DNA of 64,000 nt from Corynebacterium falsenii (GCA_001054945.1 JVKJ01000003.1:62001-126000), one strand, 5' to 3'. Positions 10,044-19,656 are shown, numbered from the stretch's first letter. The notes: generated from the letters alone by a model not told the origin. A program made the numbers and translations.

Positions 10044-11084
10044 ATGGACCAGCCATTTTTGACCGCATCCGTTGGGCTGAACGCCAAGACCAACCAGGAC
10101 GGCGCCGAGACCGCCGACAAAGGTCAGGCCGACGCTCATCGCCAGGGCCAGGACGATGCTTCCACCATCCACGACGTGATCATCGTGGGCTCCGGGCCGG
10201 CGGGCTACACCGCAGCCGTTTATGCGGCCCGCGCGGAATTGAACCCATTGGTCTTCGAGGGCATCGAGTACGGCGGTTTGCTCATGCAGACCACCGAAGT
10301 GGAAAACTTCCCCGGTTTCTCCAAGGGCATCATGGGCCCCGCGCTGATGGAGGAGATGCGCGACCAGGCCGAACGCTTCGGTGCGGACCTGCGGATGGAG
10401 TTGGTGGAGAAGATGGACCTCAGCGGGGATATCAAGAAGGTGTGGGTTGACGGCCAGCTGTTCCAGGCCCGCACCGTCATTCTGGCTACGGGCGCAGAGC
10501 CGCGCTACCTGGGCTGCCCAGGCGAGGCCGACCTGCTGGGCCATGGCGTGTCCGCCTGCGCGACCTGCGATGGCTTCTTCTTCAAGGACAAGGACATCGC
10601 CGTTGTTGGTGGCGGTGATTCCGCCATGGAGGAGGCGGACTTCCTCACCAAGTTCGGCAAGACCGTCACCGTCATCCACCGGCGCGATGAGTTCCGCGCT
10701 TCCAAGATCATGGTGGAACGTGCCCAGGAAAACCCCAAGATCAACTTCGTGATGAACTCCCGGGTGACTCGCGTACTGGGTGAATCCGCGGTCACGGGGC
10801 TGGTCATTGAGGACACGGTCACGGGGGAGACCAGGGAGATGGCTGTGGACGCCATGTTCGTCGCCATCGGCCACGACCCCCGCACCTCGGTGTTCGACGG
10901 TCAGGTTGAGCTGCAAGACAACGGCTATGTCAAGGTTGATGAGCCTTCCACGCGCACCAGCCTTCCGGGGGTCTTCGCCGCCGGCGACCTGGTGGACTCC
11001 CACTACCAGCAGGCTATTACTGCCGCGGGCTCCGGCTGTCGGGCCGCCTTGGATGCCGAGGGCTATCTGGCGGCGACCAAGTAG
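10044..11084 (+). CDS. trxB: thioredoxin-disulfide reductase
   Basis: Transfers electrons from NADPH through FAD to thioredoxin. The FAD-binding [10 protein letters not shown], the redox-active CATC (in [10 protein letters not shown]), the NADPH-binding [10 protein letters not shown] and a C-terminal GVFAAGD motif are all present. The start at ATG 10044 gives 346 aa and follows a strong ribosome binding site (GAGAAGGG, 5 nt spacing); its first ~45 residues are a polar extension not needed for the fold. Upstream in-frame codons from 9996 would only add leader. It lies 101 bases after sigM, part of a redox-stress module with trxA. Confidence 0.95.
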   Translation: MDQPFLTASVGLNAKTNQDGAETADKGQADAHRQGQDDASTIHDVIIVGSGPAGYTAAVYAARAELNPLVFEGIEYGGLLMQTTEVENFPGFSKGIMGPALMEEMRDQAERFGADLRMELVEKMDLSGDIKKVWVDGQLFQARTVILATGAEPRYLGCPGEADLLGHGVSACATCDGFFFKDKDIAVVGGGDSAMEEADFLTKFGKTVTVIHRRDEFRASKIMVERAQENPKINFVMNSRVTRVLGESAVTGLVIEDTVTGETREMAVDAMFVAIGHDPRTSVFDGQVELQDNGYVKVDEPSTRTSLPGVFAAGDLVDSHYQQAITAAGSGCRAALDAEGYLAATK

Positions 11085-11305
11085 GTCTTCGGGGTTCTCG
11101 CGCCATCCCGACCGCGGTGAATGAATTTGCTCACCGCTGCCGGTAATCTGGCTATAACCCCTGAGAGGTTCGTTGTCCGAATCTTTTCCAGCGCTGAAGG
11201 TCTCGCGACGATCAGTGACTGTTGTGCACAATGTGATTATTGTGGTTGCAGTGACAATGAATCGGAGGTCCTTCGAACGAAGACCGATGTGAAAGGCAGG
11301 CAGTG

Positions 11306-11650
11306 ATGGCTGGCATTATCAAGGTTTCCCAAGGAAGCTTCCGCTCTGAGGTTGTCGAGAGCGAGACCCCGGTTCTCGTGGACTTTTGGGCCGAGTGGTG
11401 TCAACCCTGCCTTCGGATGAACCCCGCTCTGGAGGAGCTTTCCGAGGAATTTGATGGGACCGCCAAAATCGCTAAGGTCAACGTGGATGAGGAGCGTGCC
11501 CTGGGCGCTATGTTCCAAGTGATGTCCATTCCCGCGCTCATGATCTTCAAGGATGGCGAGAAGATTGACGAGTTCACGGGAGTTCAGGACAAGGAGACTC
11601 TGCGTGCTGCGCTGGACCGCGCATCTTCATCGGGCCACGAGTCCAAATAG
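11306..11650 (+). CDS. trxA: thioredoxin with WCQPC active site
   Basis: A single-domain thioredoxin of 114 aa (VLVDFWAEWCQPC, then the cis-proline segment MSIPALMIFKDG). The usual active site is WCGPC; here Gly is Gln, which should shift redox potential or partner choice but keeps both cysteines. It is separated from trxB by 218 bases, so it probably has its own promoter; a perfect 10-bp palindrome TTGTGCACAA lies at 11222-11231. A GTG at 11303 is an alternative start directly before the ATG. Corresponds in position to trxC of other Corynebacteriales. Confidence 0.92.
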   Translation: MAGIIKVSQGSFRSEVVESETPVLVDFWAEWCQPCLRMNPALEELSEEFDGTAKIAKVNVDEERALGAMFQVMSIPALMIFKDGEKIDEFTGVQDKETLRAALDRASSSGHESK

Positions 11651-11802
11651 GAGCGAGCCGGGTCGGTGCGTCCACAACCTTTGGTTTGGCACTGGTCCCG
11701 GTATCTCGTTGCGACCCAGCTACTGATGACATCCCCAGCCCAGCACCTCGCCCTCATCGCCGGTGAATGTGAGCCCCTAAGAGAGTACGGAGTTTTCCCC
11801 AA

Positions 11803-12990
11803 GTGAGTACGCAAGCCCTCAAAGTCGGTGACCGCAGCCCGCGCGTCGCTGAAGTCCGCGGTACCTTAGCGCGATTGGGGCTCCTGGAAAGCTACGAAGG
11901 CGTTGCCTCGGGGGAGAACGCCCAGCAGTACACGGACGAGGAACAATACTTCGACCAGGACCTCGCCACCGCACTGCGCGGCTTCCAGCAGATGCGCGGA
12001 ATCATCGCCGACGGCATCATCACCGACGGCACCCTCCGCTCACTCCGCGAAGCCTCGTATTCTCTCGGCGCGCGCGTGCTGTCCTTCCAGGCCAATCAAT
12101 TTGTCGGTGACGATGTCGCCGAGCTTCAGAGCCAACTGCACGACCTCGGCTTTTACACCTCCCGCGTTGATGGCCACTTCGGGGCAATGACCCACTCCGC
12201 GGTCGTCAATTATCAGGGTGATTACGGCCTGGTGAATGACGGAATCGTCGGCCCCAAGACACTGCGGGCGCTGTCTTATTTGGGACGCCGCATTACCGGC
12301 GGATCGCCGCAATCCATCCGGGAAAAGGAGCAAATTCGTGCCGCGGGCCCGCAGTTGACCGGCAAGCGCGTGGTGATCGATCCAGGTCTGGGCGGATCGG
12401 ACAAGGGAATGCAGGTCAATGGGCACTTCGGGTCCATCACCGAAGAAGAGATCCTCTGGGACCTCGCCGGGCGCATCGAGGGCCGCATGATCTCCGCCGG
12501 GGTGGAAACCATCCTCTCCCGCCCGAAATCGGCCAATCCCTCTGTTCTGGATCGGGCGGGGATCGCCAACGCATTCGGCGCTGACCTGGTCATTTCCCTC
12601 CAGGCCGATCGTTATGAAAACTCGAAGGCCAATGGTTCCGCCTCGTTCTACTTTGGCTCCAATGCGGGCTATTCCTCGATGATCGGCGAGAAGCTCTCCG
12701 GGTTCATTCAGCGCGAGATCACCACCCGCACCCCGCTGACGAACTGCTACAACCACCGTCAGACGTGGGACCTGCTGCGCCTGACGCACATGCCCGCCGT
12801 CCAGGTGGTCCCCGGATACCTGACCAATGACGGGGATGTGAATATTCTTACCGACCCGAAGATGCGTGACATCATCGCCGAGGCGATTGTCGTCTCCGTA
12901 AAGCGCCTCTACCTCCTCGAGGCCGATGTGCACTCGACCGGCACATACAGCTTCTCCGAGCTGCTTCGCCAAGAGGCCAACCGCGCCTAA
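11803..12990 (+). CDS. cwlM: CwlM: peptidoglycan-binding, catalytically degenerate amidase-fold regulator
   Basis: Two peptidoglycan-binding domains (about residues 5-85 and 100-160) precede an amidase_3-type domain (from ~187). In active zinc amidases the domain opens with DPGHGG; here it reads DPGLGG, so the metal-binding histidine is replaced by Leu196. This agrees with mycobacterial CwlM, a non-catalytic cytoplasmic protein that activates MurA when phosphorylated by PknB. No signal peptide is visible, which also fits. Start GTG at 11803; 395 aa. Position next to trxA is the conserved one. Confidence 0.9.
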   Translation: MSTQALKVGDRSPRVAEVRGTLARLGLLESYEGVASGENAQQYTDEEQYFDQDLATALRGFQQMRGIIADGIITDGTLRSLREASYSLGARVLSFQANQFVGDDVAELQSQLHDLGFYTSRVDGHFGAMTHSAVVNYQGDYGLVNDGIVGPKTLRALSYLGRRITGGSPQSIREKEQIRAAGPQLTGKRVVIDPGLGGSDKGMQVNGHFGSITEEEILWDLAGRIEGRMISAGVETILSRPKSANPSVLDRAGIANAFGADLVISLQADRYENSKANGSASFYFGSNAGYSSMIGEKLSGFIQREITTRTPLTNCYNHRQTWDLLRLTHMPAVQVVPGYLTNDGDVNILTDPKMRDIIAEAIVVSVKRLYLLEADVHSTGTYSFSELLRQEANRA

Positions 12991-13030
12991 GCTGCTTTCC
13001 GTGCCCGGTGGTCGGCGCCGCGGGTGAGGG

Positions 13031-14143
13031 CTAAGAGTGGAGGCCGCGCCCCTGCCATTTCTGGTTTGCCAAACGGGTGCGGACATGGCTCCTGCGGCGG
13101 CGTTCCTTGGCCCTCTCCGCCTTAACTCCCAAGACTGTCGGGAGCTTTTCCGGTCCGTTGAGCTGCAGGTGCTCCTCTTCCTCAAACTGCGCAAACAGGT
13201 GGCCGGGGCTGTCGATCTCACGCCGATACAGCGGGTAATGGGGATGCGGCTTCTTCACCTCGAATCCCTCTTCATCCAGGATGTCGCTAGACAGCAGGGG
13301 AGCGGTGCTGATCCAGTCCTCCCGATGGTCGCCCGTGGGATCGCGGCGAACATCCCTCCAGCCGCCGTAGGCCTCCGGGTGATATCCGCCAGGGTCTCCG
13401 CCCGCACTGCGGGGGAAAAGGCGATGGTCGCCCGAGGATGATTCCACCGACCGCATTGGCTGCCAGGAGGCCAGAGAATGCCTGTGTCGCCCAATATTGG
13501 TTGGATGCAACGAATGGTCTTCATAAGAGGGGTGAATGGAGCTGTGACGCCCCACAGTGGCGTCCTCCTCCCCACAACACTCGTCATCCCCCCAGCGATC
13601 CCCGCGCTCCCGGTGATCTTGTGTGGCCCACCTGCTGGTCACCCCCCAGTGACCCTCCGGGTCCCAATCCTCCTCCGATTCCCACAGTTCCTCGGCCTCT
13701 TCGTTACGCGCGAAGACTTCTACGGCCTTGATTCCCCGGCGCTGCGCTTCTGTGAGCACCGTCTCAAGGAGCTTTTGTTCCAGGTACAGGCCCATGTATG
13801 CGCTGTTCACGTGCACAGTTGAGATGAGGATCGCATCCGGGGAGACGGGAGCGGTGGGCATGACCATGGTTCCGGGAAAGAAGTGTGCGGGAGCGAAGAA
13901 GACGGTCGCCGCGGGAACCTCTGTGGCGCCTTTATCGCCTGTCGAGACGAAGGCGGTGTAGCCGCAGATCCCCCAGTTCATCAATACGGATTGGATCCAC
14001 ACTTGCTTGTCAAAGGTGGCATCCGGGCTGTTGCACACTTCTCGGTATTCTTCGCCGGGGACTACCCAGAACATGCTCCGAGCGGAGGTTTGCTCGATGT
14101 GGCTGGCTGTCTCCGGTGTGATGGCCCGAATGTCCACCTCCAC
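13031..14143 (-). CDS. GNAT-like protein of the parB-cwlM interval, with a low-complexity insert
   Basis: N-terminal part (~1-165) looks like a GNAT acyltransferase domain, ending in RRGIKAVEVFARN; the C-terminal part (from LLSSDILDEEGFEVKKPHPHYPLYR, ~285) resumes a conserved pattern. Between them lie ~110 residues rich in His, Ser, Gly, Asp and Arg that look disordered. The conserved neighbour between parB and cwlM in related genomes (Rv3916c-like) is much shorter, so the insert is a lineage-specific expansion. Start is GTG at 14143. Substrate unknown; the gene is transcribed toward cwlM. Confidence 0.75.
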   Translation of the reverse strand: MEVDIRAITPETASHIEQTSARSMFWVVPGEEYREVCNSPDATFDKQVWIQSVLMNWGICGYTAFVSTGDKGATEVPAATVFFAPAHFFPGTMVMPTAPVSPDAILISTVHVNSAYMGLYLEQKLLETVLTEAQRRGIKAVEVFARNEEAEELWESEEDWDPEGHWGVTSRWATQDHRERGDRWGDDECCGEEDATVGRHSSIHPSYEDHSLHPTNIGRHRHSLASWQPMRSVESSSGDHRLFPRSAGGDPGGYHPEAYGGWRDVRRDPTGDHREDWISTAPLLSSDILDEEGFEVKKPHPHYPLYRREIDSPGHLFAQFEEEEHLQLNGPEKLPTVLGVKAERAKERRRRSHVRTRLANQKWQGRGLHS

Positions 14144-14294
14144 AGGTTCCCTCCGTTCTTGGGGTCGGCGCGATGATCAGTCGTCCTGAGCACGGCAAAA
14201 GTTTCGAGGCGCTTGCATTGTTGCGCGCGAACTTACCGTGCCTGATCCAGAAGGAATTCTAGTTGCGTTTTGAGCCCTCCGAGGACGAATCGGA

Positions 14295-14310
14295 TGTTTC
14301 ACGTGAAACA
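14295..14310. other. parS centromere site (perfect)
   Basis: Exact 16-bp palindrome TGTTTCACGTGAAACA, the consensus binding site of chromosomal ParB. It lies in the intergenic space downstream of parB. Confidence 0.93.
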
Positions 14311-14342
14311 GATGGTCAATTTAATGGATAAAGGCAGCTACA

Positions 14343-14371
14343 GGGCACGCTTCCTTCTGGAATCCGTGCCC
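14343..14371 (-). terminator. hairpin downstream of parB
   Basis: GGGCACG and CGTGCCC form a 7-bp stem with an inner TTCC/GGAA pairing in the loop. No U-tract follows on the minus strand, so it may be a weak or Rho-assisted terminator of the parAB operon, or an mRNA-stabilising hairpin. Confidence 0.4.
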
Positions 14372-14386
14372 GGCAACTGCCCTAGA

Positions 14387-15703
14387 TTACTCTGACTTGT
14401 TCCACTTCAGTATTTCGGCAATGCGGTCGAAGTCCTCCGGGCCTCCAAATTCCACAACCAGCTTGCCCTTCTTCTTCCCCATCTGGACGGATACCTTGGT
14501 ATCCAGCGCATCCTGGAATTCCTCCACCCACGACGAGACGTGGGAGGGGAGGTCCCGCGGCCGCTGAGTCTTCGGTTTGCGCTTCTGCTGGCCGCCCTGG
14601 CCGTTCAGCAACACCACGGCCTCCTCGGTCGCGCGGACGGACAGCCCCTCAGCTACGACGCGCTTCGCCAGGTTTTCCTGGTCCTCCGGGCCGGTCTGCA
14701 CGCCCAAAAGAGCTCGGGCGTGACCGGCACTGAGAACTCCCGCGCTCACCCGCCGCTGCACCGCCACCGGCAGTTGCAGCAGGCGAATCATGTTCGTGAT
14801 GAGCGGGCGGGAGCGACCCAGCCTCTCTGCCAACTGAGCCTGCGTTACTCCGAAGTCCTCCAGCAGCTGCTGATATGCCGCGGCCTCTTCCAGCGGATTC
14901 AATTGGACGCGATGGATATTTTCCAACAGCGCATCGCGGAGCATGGCCTCGTCGTCCGTCTGCCGAACAATGGCGGGAATGGTGTCAAGTCCCGCGTCCT
15001 TCGAAGCTCGAAGTCGACGCTCACCCATGATGAGCTCGAATTCCGTCTCACCGTCGTTGGCTCGACGAACCACGATCGGCTGCATGAGCCCGAATTCACG
15101 AATGGAGTGGACAAGCTCCTTGAGGGAGTCTTCGTCGAACACGGAGCGCGGTTGCTTCGCATTCGCGCGAATTTGGCCAAGCGGGATCTCTTGGTAGGTG
15201 GCACCGAAGTCTTCCGCAGTTTCGTCACTGTGACGTTTAGTTGGGGTAGGGGAATCATATGAGACGCCACCGTCTGCCGTCCGCATCTCTTCGCCAGATG
15301 TGAGAGTTTTGCTCCCCGCCGAAGAATCACCGTGCCCGCTCTTGCGGCTAGCCTCCGAATCTCGCGCCTGAGGCTTCCGAGGGCCCTTTGGTTCAGCCAC
15401 TCGATCTGCCGATGGATTGCGCTTGCCCTTTTCTTTGGAGTCTGCCCGTGACTCGGGAGTCGGCGTCGACTCCCTGGAAGCTTCGTTCCCTGGGGTAGGG
15501 GAGGGGCTAGCCTTTTGCCCGAGGATCACGTCCGCGGCGCCAGTTCCCAGCGATGGCTTGGAGGGGCCAGACGGGATCAGAGAGGCAAGGCCTCGACCCA
15601 GCCCGCCTCTACGCGCCTGGCTCCCCGTGCGAGCAGCAGGCATTTTAGGACCTTTCGGCGAACTCTGAGACTGTTTATTGTTCCCATTATTTTCAGTTGC
15701 CAT
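14387..15703 (-). CDS. parB: chromosome-partitioning protein ParB
   Basis: Binds parS, spreads as a CTP-gated clamp and works with ParA in origin segregation. Visible parts: N-terminal [14 protein letters not shown] (residues 31-44), the ParA-contact motif; a long Ser/Pro/Lys-rich linker (~45-165); the CTP-binding ParB domain with GERRLRAS (~227-234) and [14 protein letters not shown]; and a helix-turn-helix [20 protein letters not shown] (~288-306). At 438 aa it is long because of the linker. Its ATG overlaps the parA stop by one base (TAATG), so translation is probably coupled. Confidence 0.97.
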   Translation of the reverse strand: MATENNGNNKQSQSSPKGPKMPAARTGSQARRGGLGRGLASLIPSGPSKPSLGTGAADVILGQKASPSPTPGNEASRESTPTPESRADSKEKGKRNPSADRVAEPKGPRKPQARDSEASRKSGHGDSSAGSKTLTSGEEMRTADGGVSYDSPTPTKRHSDETAEDFGATYQEIPLGQIRANAKQPRSVFDEDSLKELVHSIREFGLMQPIVVRRANDGETEFELIMGERRLRASKDAGLDTIPAIVRQTDDEAMLRDALLENIHRVQLNPLEEAAAYQQLLEDFGVTQAQLAERLGRSRPLITNMIRLLQLPVAVQRRVSAGVLSAGHARALLGVQTGPEDQENLAKRVVAEGLSVRATEEAVVLLNGQGGQQKRKPKTQRPRDLPSHVSSWVEEFQDALDTKVSVQMGKKKGKLVVEFGGPEDFDRIAEILKWNKSE

Positions 15704-16644
15704 TAGTACTGGCCCCCATTATGCAATTCCGGGGCAATTCCGATCGGCGCGGTTTCTACCGATGGTTTGTAGTCCCCACGCTTGGCAAATTCAATAGCGG
15801 AATCAAAGTACGCCAGCGCACCGGTCGATCCGGCATCGTATTCCAATACGGTCTGAGAATAGCCAGGAGCCTCCGAGACCTTCACGCTCCGCGGAATGTG
15901 ATTATCCAGCACCACGGAGCCGAAGTGTTCCCTGACTTCATCCGAGACCTGCTTGGCCAGTTTGGTACGTCCATCGTACATGGTCAAGAGCACCGCCGAA
16001 ATGTGCAATTCGGGGTTCAGCTGCTCTCGAATCATCGTGATGTTGTTCAAAAGCTGACCCACGCCCTCTAGCGCGTAATACTCGCATTGGATGGGGATCA
16101 GCACCTCTGTGGCTGTCGACATGGCGTTAATGGTCAGCAAGCCCAGTGACGGCGGGCAATCAATGAAGACATAATCAAAGCCAAGCGCTTGCATTGCCTC
16201 ATCGCCAATGGCATCGCGCAACCGGTATTCGCGGCGCACCATGCTCACCAATTCGATTTCCGCGCCAGCGAGGTCGATGGTAGCGGGGATTGTGTACAGG
16301 TTCTCGTTCTCCGCATGCTGTTGCATTGCCTCGGAGGCCGACATTTCTCCGATCAGAACCTCGTAACTCGAAGGAGTTCCCAGACGATGCTCAGCATTTA
16401 GAGCTGTGGAGGCATTGCCCTGGGGATCAAGATCGATAACCAAAACCTTGAGCCCGTGCAGAGCCAGAGCCCAAGCGAGGTTGACCGTCGACGTAGTCTT
16501 ACCCACGCCGCCCTTCTGGTTTGCGATGGTCACCTTTCTGCACTCGCCGGGCTTCGGCAGCTTGAGGTTGGTCGGGTTCTGCATGCGAGCCGCCTGCTTA
16601 GCGGCTTGGGCAATGGGGGTGTCGTCCCATTCAGGCTTTGCCAT
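15703..16644 (-). CDS. parA: chromosome-partitioning ATPase ParA
   Basis: Walker-type ATPase of the ParA/Soj/MinD group; deviant Walker A KGGVGKTT at residues 44-51, then [12 protein letters not shown] and the Walker [11 protein letters not shown] chose ATG 16644 (313 aa) because GAGG stands 6 nt upstream; ATG 16650 and GTG 16674 are in-frame alternatives, and the latter would read through a parS site. Conserved partner of parB in one operon. Acts on the nucleoid to move ParB-parS complexes. Confidence 0.96.
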   Translation of the reverse strand: MAKPEWDDTPIAQAAKQAARMQNPTNLKLPKPGECRKVTIANQKGGVGKTTSTVNLAWALALHGLKVLVIDLDPQGNASTALNAEHRLGTPSSYEVLIGEMSASEAMQQHAENENLYTIPATIDLAGAEIELVSMVRREYRLRDAIGDEAMQALGFDYVFIDCPPSLGLLTINAMSTATEVLIPIQCEYYALEGVGQLLNNITMIREQLNPELHISAVLLTMYDGRTKLAKQVSDEVREHFGSVVLDNHIPRSVKVSEAPGYSQTVLEYDAGSTGALAYFDSAIEFAKRGDYKPSVETAPIGIAPELHNGGQY

Positions 16645-16666
16645 GTACATCCTCACTTGGTTCCCA

Positions 16667-16682
16667 CGTTTCACGTGAAACT
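16667..16682. other. parS site (two terminal mismatches)
   Basis: CGTTTCACGTGAAACT keeps the 14-bp core of the parS palindrome. It lies directly upstream of parA, where ParB could also influence parAB expression. Confidence 0.85.
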
Positions 16683-16762
16683 ACATCTCGACTTACTCTA
16701 GTGCCTTCCACCCTCGCGGGATACCGGGGGCGGATTCAATGCCACTGGGCTTCGACCGCTCT

Positions 16763-17500
16763 TTATCTCCGATGAATCGTGATCGCATGGGTCGGGTCGC
16801 TCAAGACAGACTCTCCAATGAGCTGAATTTCGGCTGTGTGTCCGCCCGTCTTTTCGATAGTCTGGCGATCCCTCTTGAGCTCGTCCTCAACAGAGCTTCC
16901 CTTGAGCGCGATCATCGTTCCACCAGAACGGACAAGGGGGAGCGACCATTGAGTGAGCCTTCCCAGGGGTGCGACCGCGCGGGATGTCACCACATCTGCA
17001 CCGCCTAGTTTTTTGATGATCGACTTCTCCTCGGCACGTCCTCGAATGACCTCAACCTCTAGCGCCAAGGAATCCACGATCTCCTCCAGAAAGGTGGTCC
17101 GCCGAAGCAATGGCTCCAATAACTGAACCTGTAAATCGGGCCGAGCAATGGCCAGCGGGATACCCGGCAAGCCAGCCCCAGATCCGACATCAATGACACG
17201 GGCGCCTTTCGGCACGAGCTCTGCAAGTACAGCGCTATTTAGAACGTGCCGTTCCCAGATTCGTGGCACCTCTCGAGGACCGATGAGGCCGCGTTGTATC
17301 CCCTCAACGGAGAGGAACCGTGCATAGGATTCAGCCAGCGGGGTTCTGTCCCCGAACACATTGTGTGCCGCCGGGGGAGTAGGCCCCAGCTCGCTATTTG
17401 GGGCTGCCTCCTCGGTCCCCGGCCTGCAATTGCCATTGCCTTCCCTGTCGTCATGTTTCACGTGAAACAGTCTATCGAGAGTGACACCCTGAAGCCGCAT
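16763..17500 (-). CDS. rsmG: 16S rRNA (guanine-N7) methyltransferase RsmG
   Basis: SAM-dependent methyltransferase for m7G in the 16S rRNA 530 loop (loss gives low-level streptomycin resistance in this family). Core motifs: [21 protein letters not shown] and the SAM-binding [20 protein letters not shown]. The open frame extends to 17539, but that stretch covers the yidC terminator hairpin, so I use ATG 17500 (245 aa). The parS at 17454 is then translated as FHVKH near the N-terminus. The conserved domain starts only ~40 residues later, so the true start remains uncertain. Confidence 0.93.
   Translation of the reverse strand: MRLQGVTLDRLFHVKHDDREGNGNCRPGTEEAAPNSELGPTPPAAHNVFGDRTPLAESYARFLSVEGIQRGLIGPREVPRIWERHVLNSAVLAELVPKGARVIDVGSGAGLPGIPLAIARPDLQVQLLEPLLRRTTFLEEIVDSLALEVEVIRGRAEEKSIIKKLGGADVVTSRAVAPLGRLTQWSLPLVRSGGTMIALKGSSVEDELKRDRQTIEKTGGHTAEIQLIGESVLSDPTHAITIHRR
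17454..17469. other. parS site (perfect), inside the rsmG 5' coding region
   Basis: Exact TGTTTCACGTGAAACA. It is embedded in the variable N-terminal codons of rsmG or just upstream of them if a later start is used. Confidence 0.92.
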
Positions 17501-17507
17501 TGCGCAT

Positions 17508-17533
17508 AAAAAAAGCCGGCCCTGCGGCCGGCT
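17508..17533 (-). terminator. intrinsic terminator of the rpmH-rnpA-yidD-yidC operon
   Basis: On the minus strand AGCCGGCC and GGCCGGCT form a perfect 8-bp GC-rich stem with a 4-nt loop, followed by seven T. It stands about 40 bases after the yidC stop codon. Confidence 0.88.
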
Positions 17534-17554
17534 GTGCATGGTTCTGGAATTCGC

Positions 17555-17570
17555 GGTTTCACGTGAAACG
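17555..17570. other. parS site (terminal mismatches)
   Basis: GGTTTCACGTGAAACG keeps the 14-bp core. It lies between the yidC stop and its terminator, so it is part of the transcribed trailer. Confidence 0.83.
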
Positions 17571-17572
17571 CG

Positions 17573-18778
17573 CTAGCGCTTCTTCTTCCGTTTGTTCTTG
17601 TTCGGGCGCGCTCCTGGCTTTGGCTTCGTCGTTCCGCCGCTCTCGCCCGCCACTTGGGCGGACCCGTCACTAGAGTTTGAAGGCTTTGCGTCCCCCTGCT
17701 CGACCTTCTTTGCGACGTTGACCTTCTCGTTGAGCTGATCCTTCTTGTCGCTCGTGGCCTTGTCAGTCACCGCGTTGGCACCGGAACCGGACACCTTCTT
17801 GTTCTTCGGCTTCTTTTTTGGATTGTCGGGGCGCACGCCCGGTTTGGGAGCGGAGGTACGCTTCTGGGCAATCTTCTCAGCCTTTTCAGCTGCTTCCTCA
17901 CTATCCATCTTGGAGAACAGCATCCTCTGCTGTACCAGAGTCCACACGTTATTGAAGAACATGTAGATCGCGAGGCCGACTTGCCAAAAGTAACCACCGA
18001 ACAGGTACATGACCGGGATGAACCACAGCATCATCTTCTGCATGATGTCCATCTGCGCCTGCATCTGCTCACCCATGGGGTTGGACGGCTTGTTCGGATT
18101 GGCAGCCTGACGCTTCTTCGTCCGATCCAGATTCATGCGCGCCGTGAAGTGCATGATCACCGCAGAGGCGAGGATCAGCGGCAGCAGCACGATCATGATG
18201 TTGGTCTTAGTGAAGTCCGCGGCTTGCCCATCGGGGGAGAAGGCGCCGAAGGAAGCGGGGTCCATCGAAATGTACGCAGACAGCGGCGTGCCGAAAAGTC
18301 GGGCATCCAGGAAGCTTTGGACCTCATCCACACCGAAGATGTAGTTCGGAGTGTTCCGGGTCTGCTCGACCGTCATTCCGAGCTCGGCGAAGCGATGACC
18401 CGTGCGGTTGAAGGACTTGAGAACGTGGTACAGACCAATAAAGATCGGCATCTGCACCAACGCCGGCAGGCAGGAGGCGAGCGGGTTAACACCCATCTCC
18501 TTTTGAACCTTGCGCGTTTCCTCCATCAACTTCTGTTGATCGTTGCCGTACTTCTTCTTGAGCTCCTGCATCTTGGGCTGGAACTCGGCCATCCGCCGGG
18601 ATGAACGCATTTGGTTGATGGTCGGCTTCAGAAGCAGGATGCGGATAGTGAACACCAGCATCATGATGGACAAAACCCATGTGATGCCGGACGCGGGGTT
18701 CAGCACAAAGCTAAATGCCTTATGCCAGAACCACAGCACCGCTGAGATCGGATAGTAAATGAAATTTAATGAAAACAC
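17573..18778 (-). CDS. yidC: membrane protein insertase YidC
   Basis: Inserts and folds inner-membrane proteins, alone or with SecYEG. The N-terminal helix region (NFIYYPISAVLWFWHKAFSFVL), the conserved helical-hairpin stretch (RMAEFQPKMQELKKKYGND) and the later transmembrane helices (MMLWFIPVMYLFGGYFWQVGLAIYMFFNNVW) are all present. The last ~110 residues form a long Lys-rich tail likely to contact the ribosome. Start is GTG at 18778 with an AGGAGA site upstream. No jag (R3H) gene separates it from rsmG, unlike mycobacteria. Confidence 0.95.
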   Translation of the reverse strand: MFSLNFIYYPISAVLWFWHKAFSFVLNPASGITWVLSIMMLVFTIRILLLKPTINQMRSSRRMAEFQPKMQELKKKYGNDQQKLMEETRKVQKEMGVNPLASCLPALVQMPIFIGLYHVLKSFNRTGHRFAELGMTVEQTRNTPNYIFGVDEVQSFLDARLFGTPLSAYISMDPASFGAFSPDGQAADFTKTNIMIVLLPLILASAVIMHFTARMNLDRTKKRQAANPNKPSNPMGEQMQAQMDIMQKMMLWFIPVMYLFGGYFWQVGLAIYMFFNNVWTLVQQRMLFSKMDSEEAAEKAEKIAQKRTSAPKPGVRPDNPKKKPKNKKVSGSGANAVTDKATSDKKDQLNEKVNVAKKVEQGDAKPSNSSDGSAQVAGESGGTTKPKPGARPNKNKRKKKR

Positions 18779-18932
18779 TTCGAGGAAGTTCTCCTAGAAC
18801 GTAGTTGTGATCAACCAGCAAAATGATCCTGCCAGCAGCGAAGGCCGCGTGGCGAGAATTCAGGTCCAGAACCAATGGTCAAGAGGCGTTCAGCCCTCAT
18901 ACTGTGGAGGCCTGATTCAACTCAACGAATAG

Positions 18933-19274
18933 TCAACCAGACTCGGGCCCATTACGCCGAAATTGACGGCGACGCGGCATGGGCACGGGATCCCATCCAC
19001 CTGGGTGCCAGGGTCCGCACCGAGCCAGGCGTCCGATAGTCAACAAGCTGCCTTTGAAGAACCCGTGGAGGCGAAAGGCCTCAAGGCCGTAATTCGAACA
19101 CGTGGGTTCAAACCGGCAACTCGAGGTCGTCTTCATCGGGGAGACATAGTCCTGATAAAACCGAATCCCCTTGATGGCGATAGATGTGAATGTTCCACGT
19201 GAAACATTGGCGTCTGAACCGAGACGATCTCCGGGCTCAGGACTTGGACGCCCGCCGGATGCAACTTGCGACAT
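18933..19274 (-). CDS. yidD: membrane protein insertion efficiency factor YidD
   Basis: Small YidD/DUF37 protein: [12 protein letters not shown], then the cysteine signature [16 protein letters not shown], then [17 protein letters not shown]. It is thought to help YidC-dependent insertion at the membrane. It overlaps the end of rnpA by 38 bases in another frame, as is common. The first ~25 residues are variable and include codons of a parS-like site; a later start near residue 25 is possible. Confidence 0.92.
   Translation of the reverse strand: MSQVASGGRPSPEPGDRLGSDANVSRGTFTSIAIKGIRFYQDYVSPMKTTSSCRFEPTCSNYGLEAFRLHGFFKGSLLTIGRLARCGPWHPGGWDPVPMPRRRQFRRNGPESG
19191..19206. other. parS site (one mismatch), inside yidD
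   Basis: TGTTCCACGTGAAACA differs from the consensus at a single base. It lies within the non-conserved N-terminal codons of yidD. Confidence 0.82.
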
Positions 19275-19656
19275 CGGCCCTCACCTCCTTGAAGGTGGCG
19301 TGAGCGCTCGCAGGGAGGGCACGAACAACAATCAGCGTGCCGGGGGAGTACCAGTCAGGTGACCGCCCCTCCGGACGAAGTTTCGCCCACCACTCGGAGC
19401 CAGAGGGCGGATCTCCAGCGGCTGCGGCGTCGAAGATATCTCGAAGGGCGTGGCGAATAAGACGAGAGACCCCGTGCCTCTTCACCGCGTTCCCCACCGC
19501 CTTCGACACCACGAGACCGGCCCGTGGTCCGTCTTGGATAATCCCGTCTCCCTGCAATACATAAACCACCACCGTGCGACTTCCCTTCTTGCGCCCGGTC
19601 TTAATCGCGCGGGCGAATCCCTCCGAGGATCGGAGACGGGATTCGGGAGGCAGCAC
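19237..19656 (-). CDS. rnpA: ribonuclease P protein component
   Basis: Protein subunit of RNase P, which removes 5' leaders from pre-tRNAs. Typical N-terminus [26 protein letters not shown] and the RNA-binding segment [24 protein letters not shown]. Length 139 aa, slightly longer than usual because of an insert after [15 protein letters not shown]. Start is GTG at 19656. It follows rpmH in the canonical rpmH-rnpA-yidD-yidC order. Confidence 0.94.
   Translation of the reverse strand: MLPPESRLRSSEGFARAIKTGRKKGSRTVVVYVLQGDGIIQDGPRAGLVVSKAVGNAVKRHGVSRLIRHALRDIFDAAAAGDPPSGSEWWAKLRPEGRSPDWYSPGTLIVVRALPASAHATFKEVRADVASCIRRASKS

Noticed and set aside
16763..17539. Longer rsmG start at 17539
   Set aside because: The added codons lie across the yidC intrinsic terminator.
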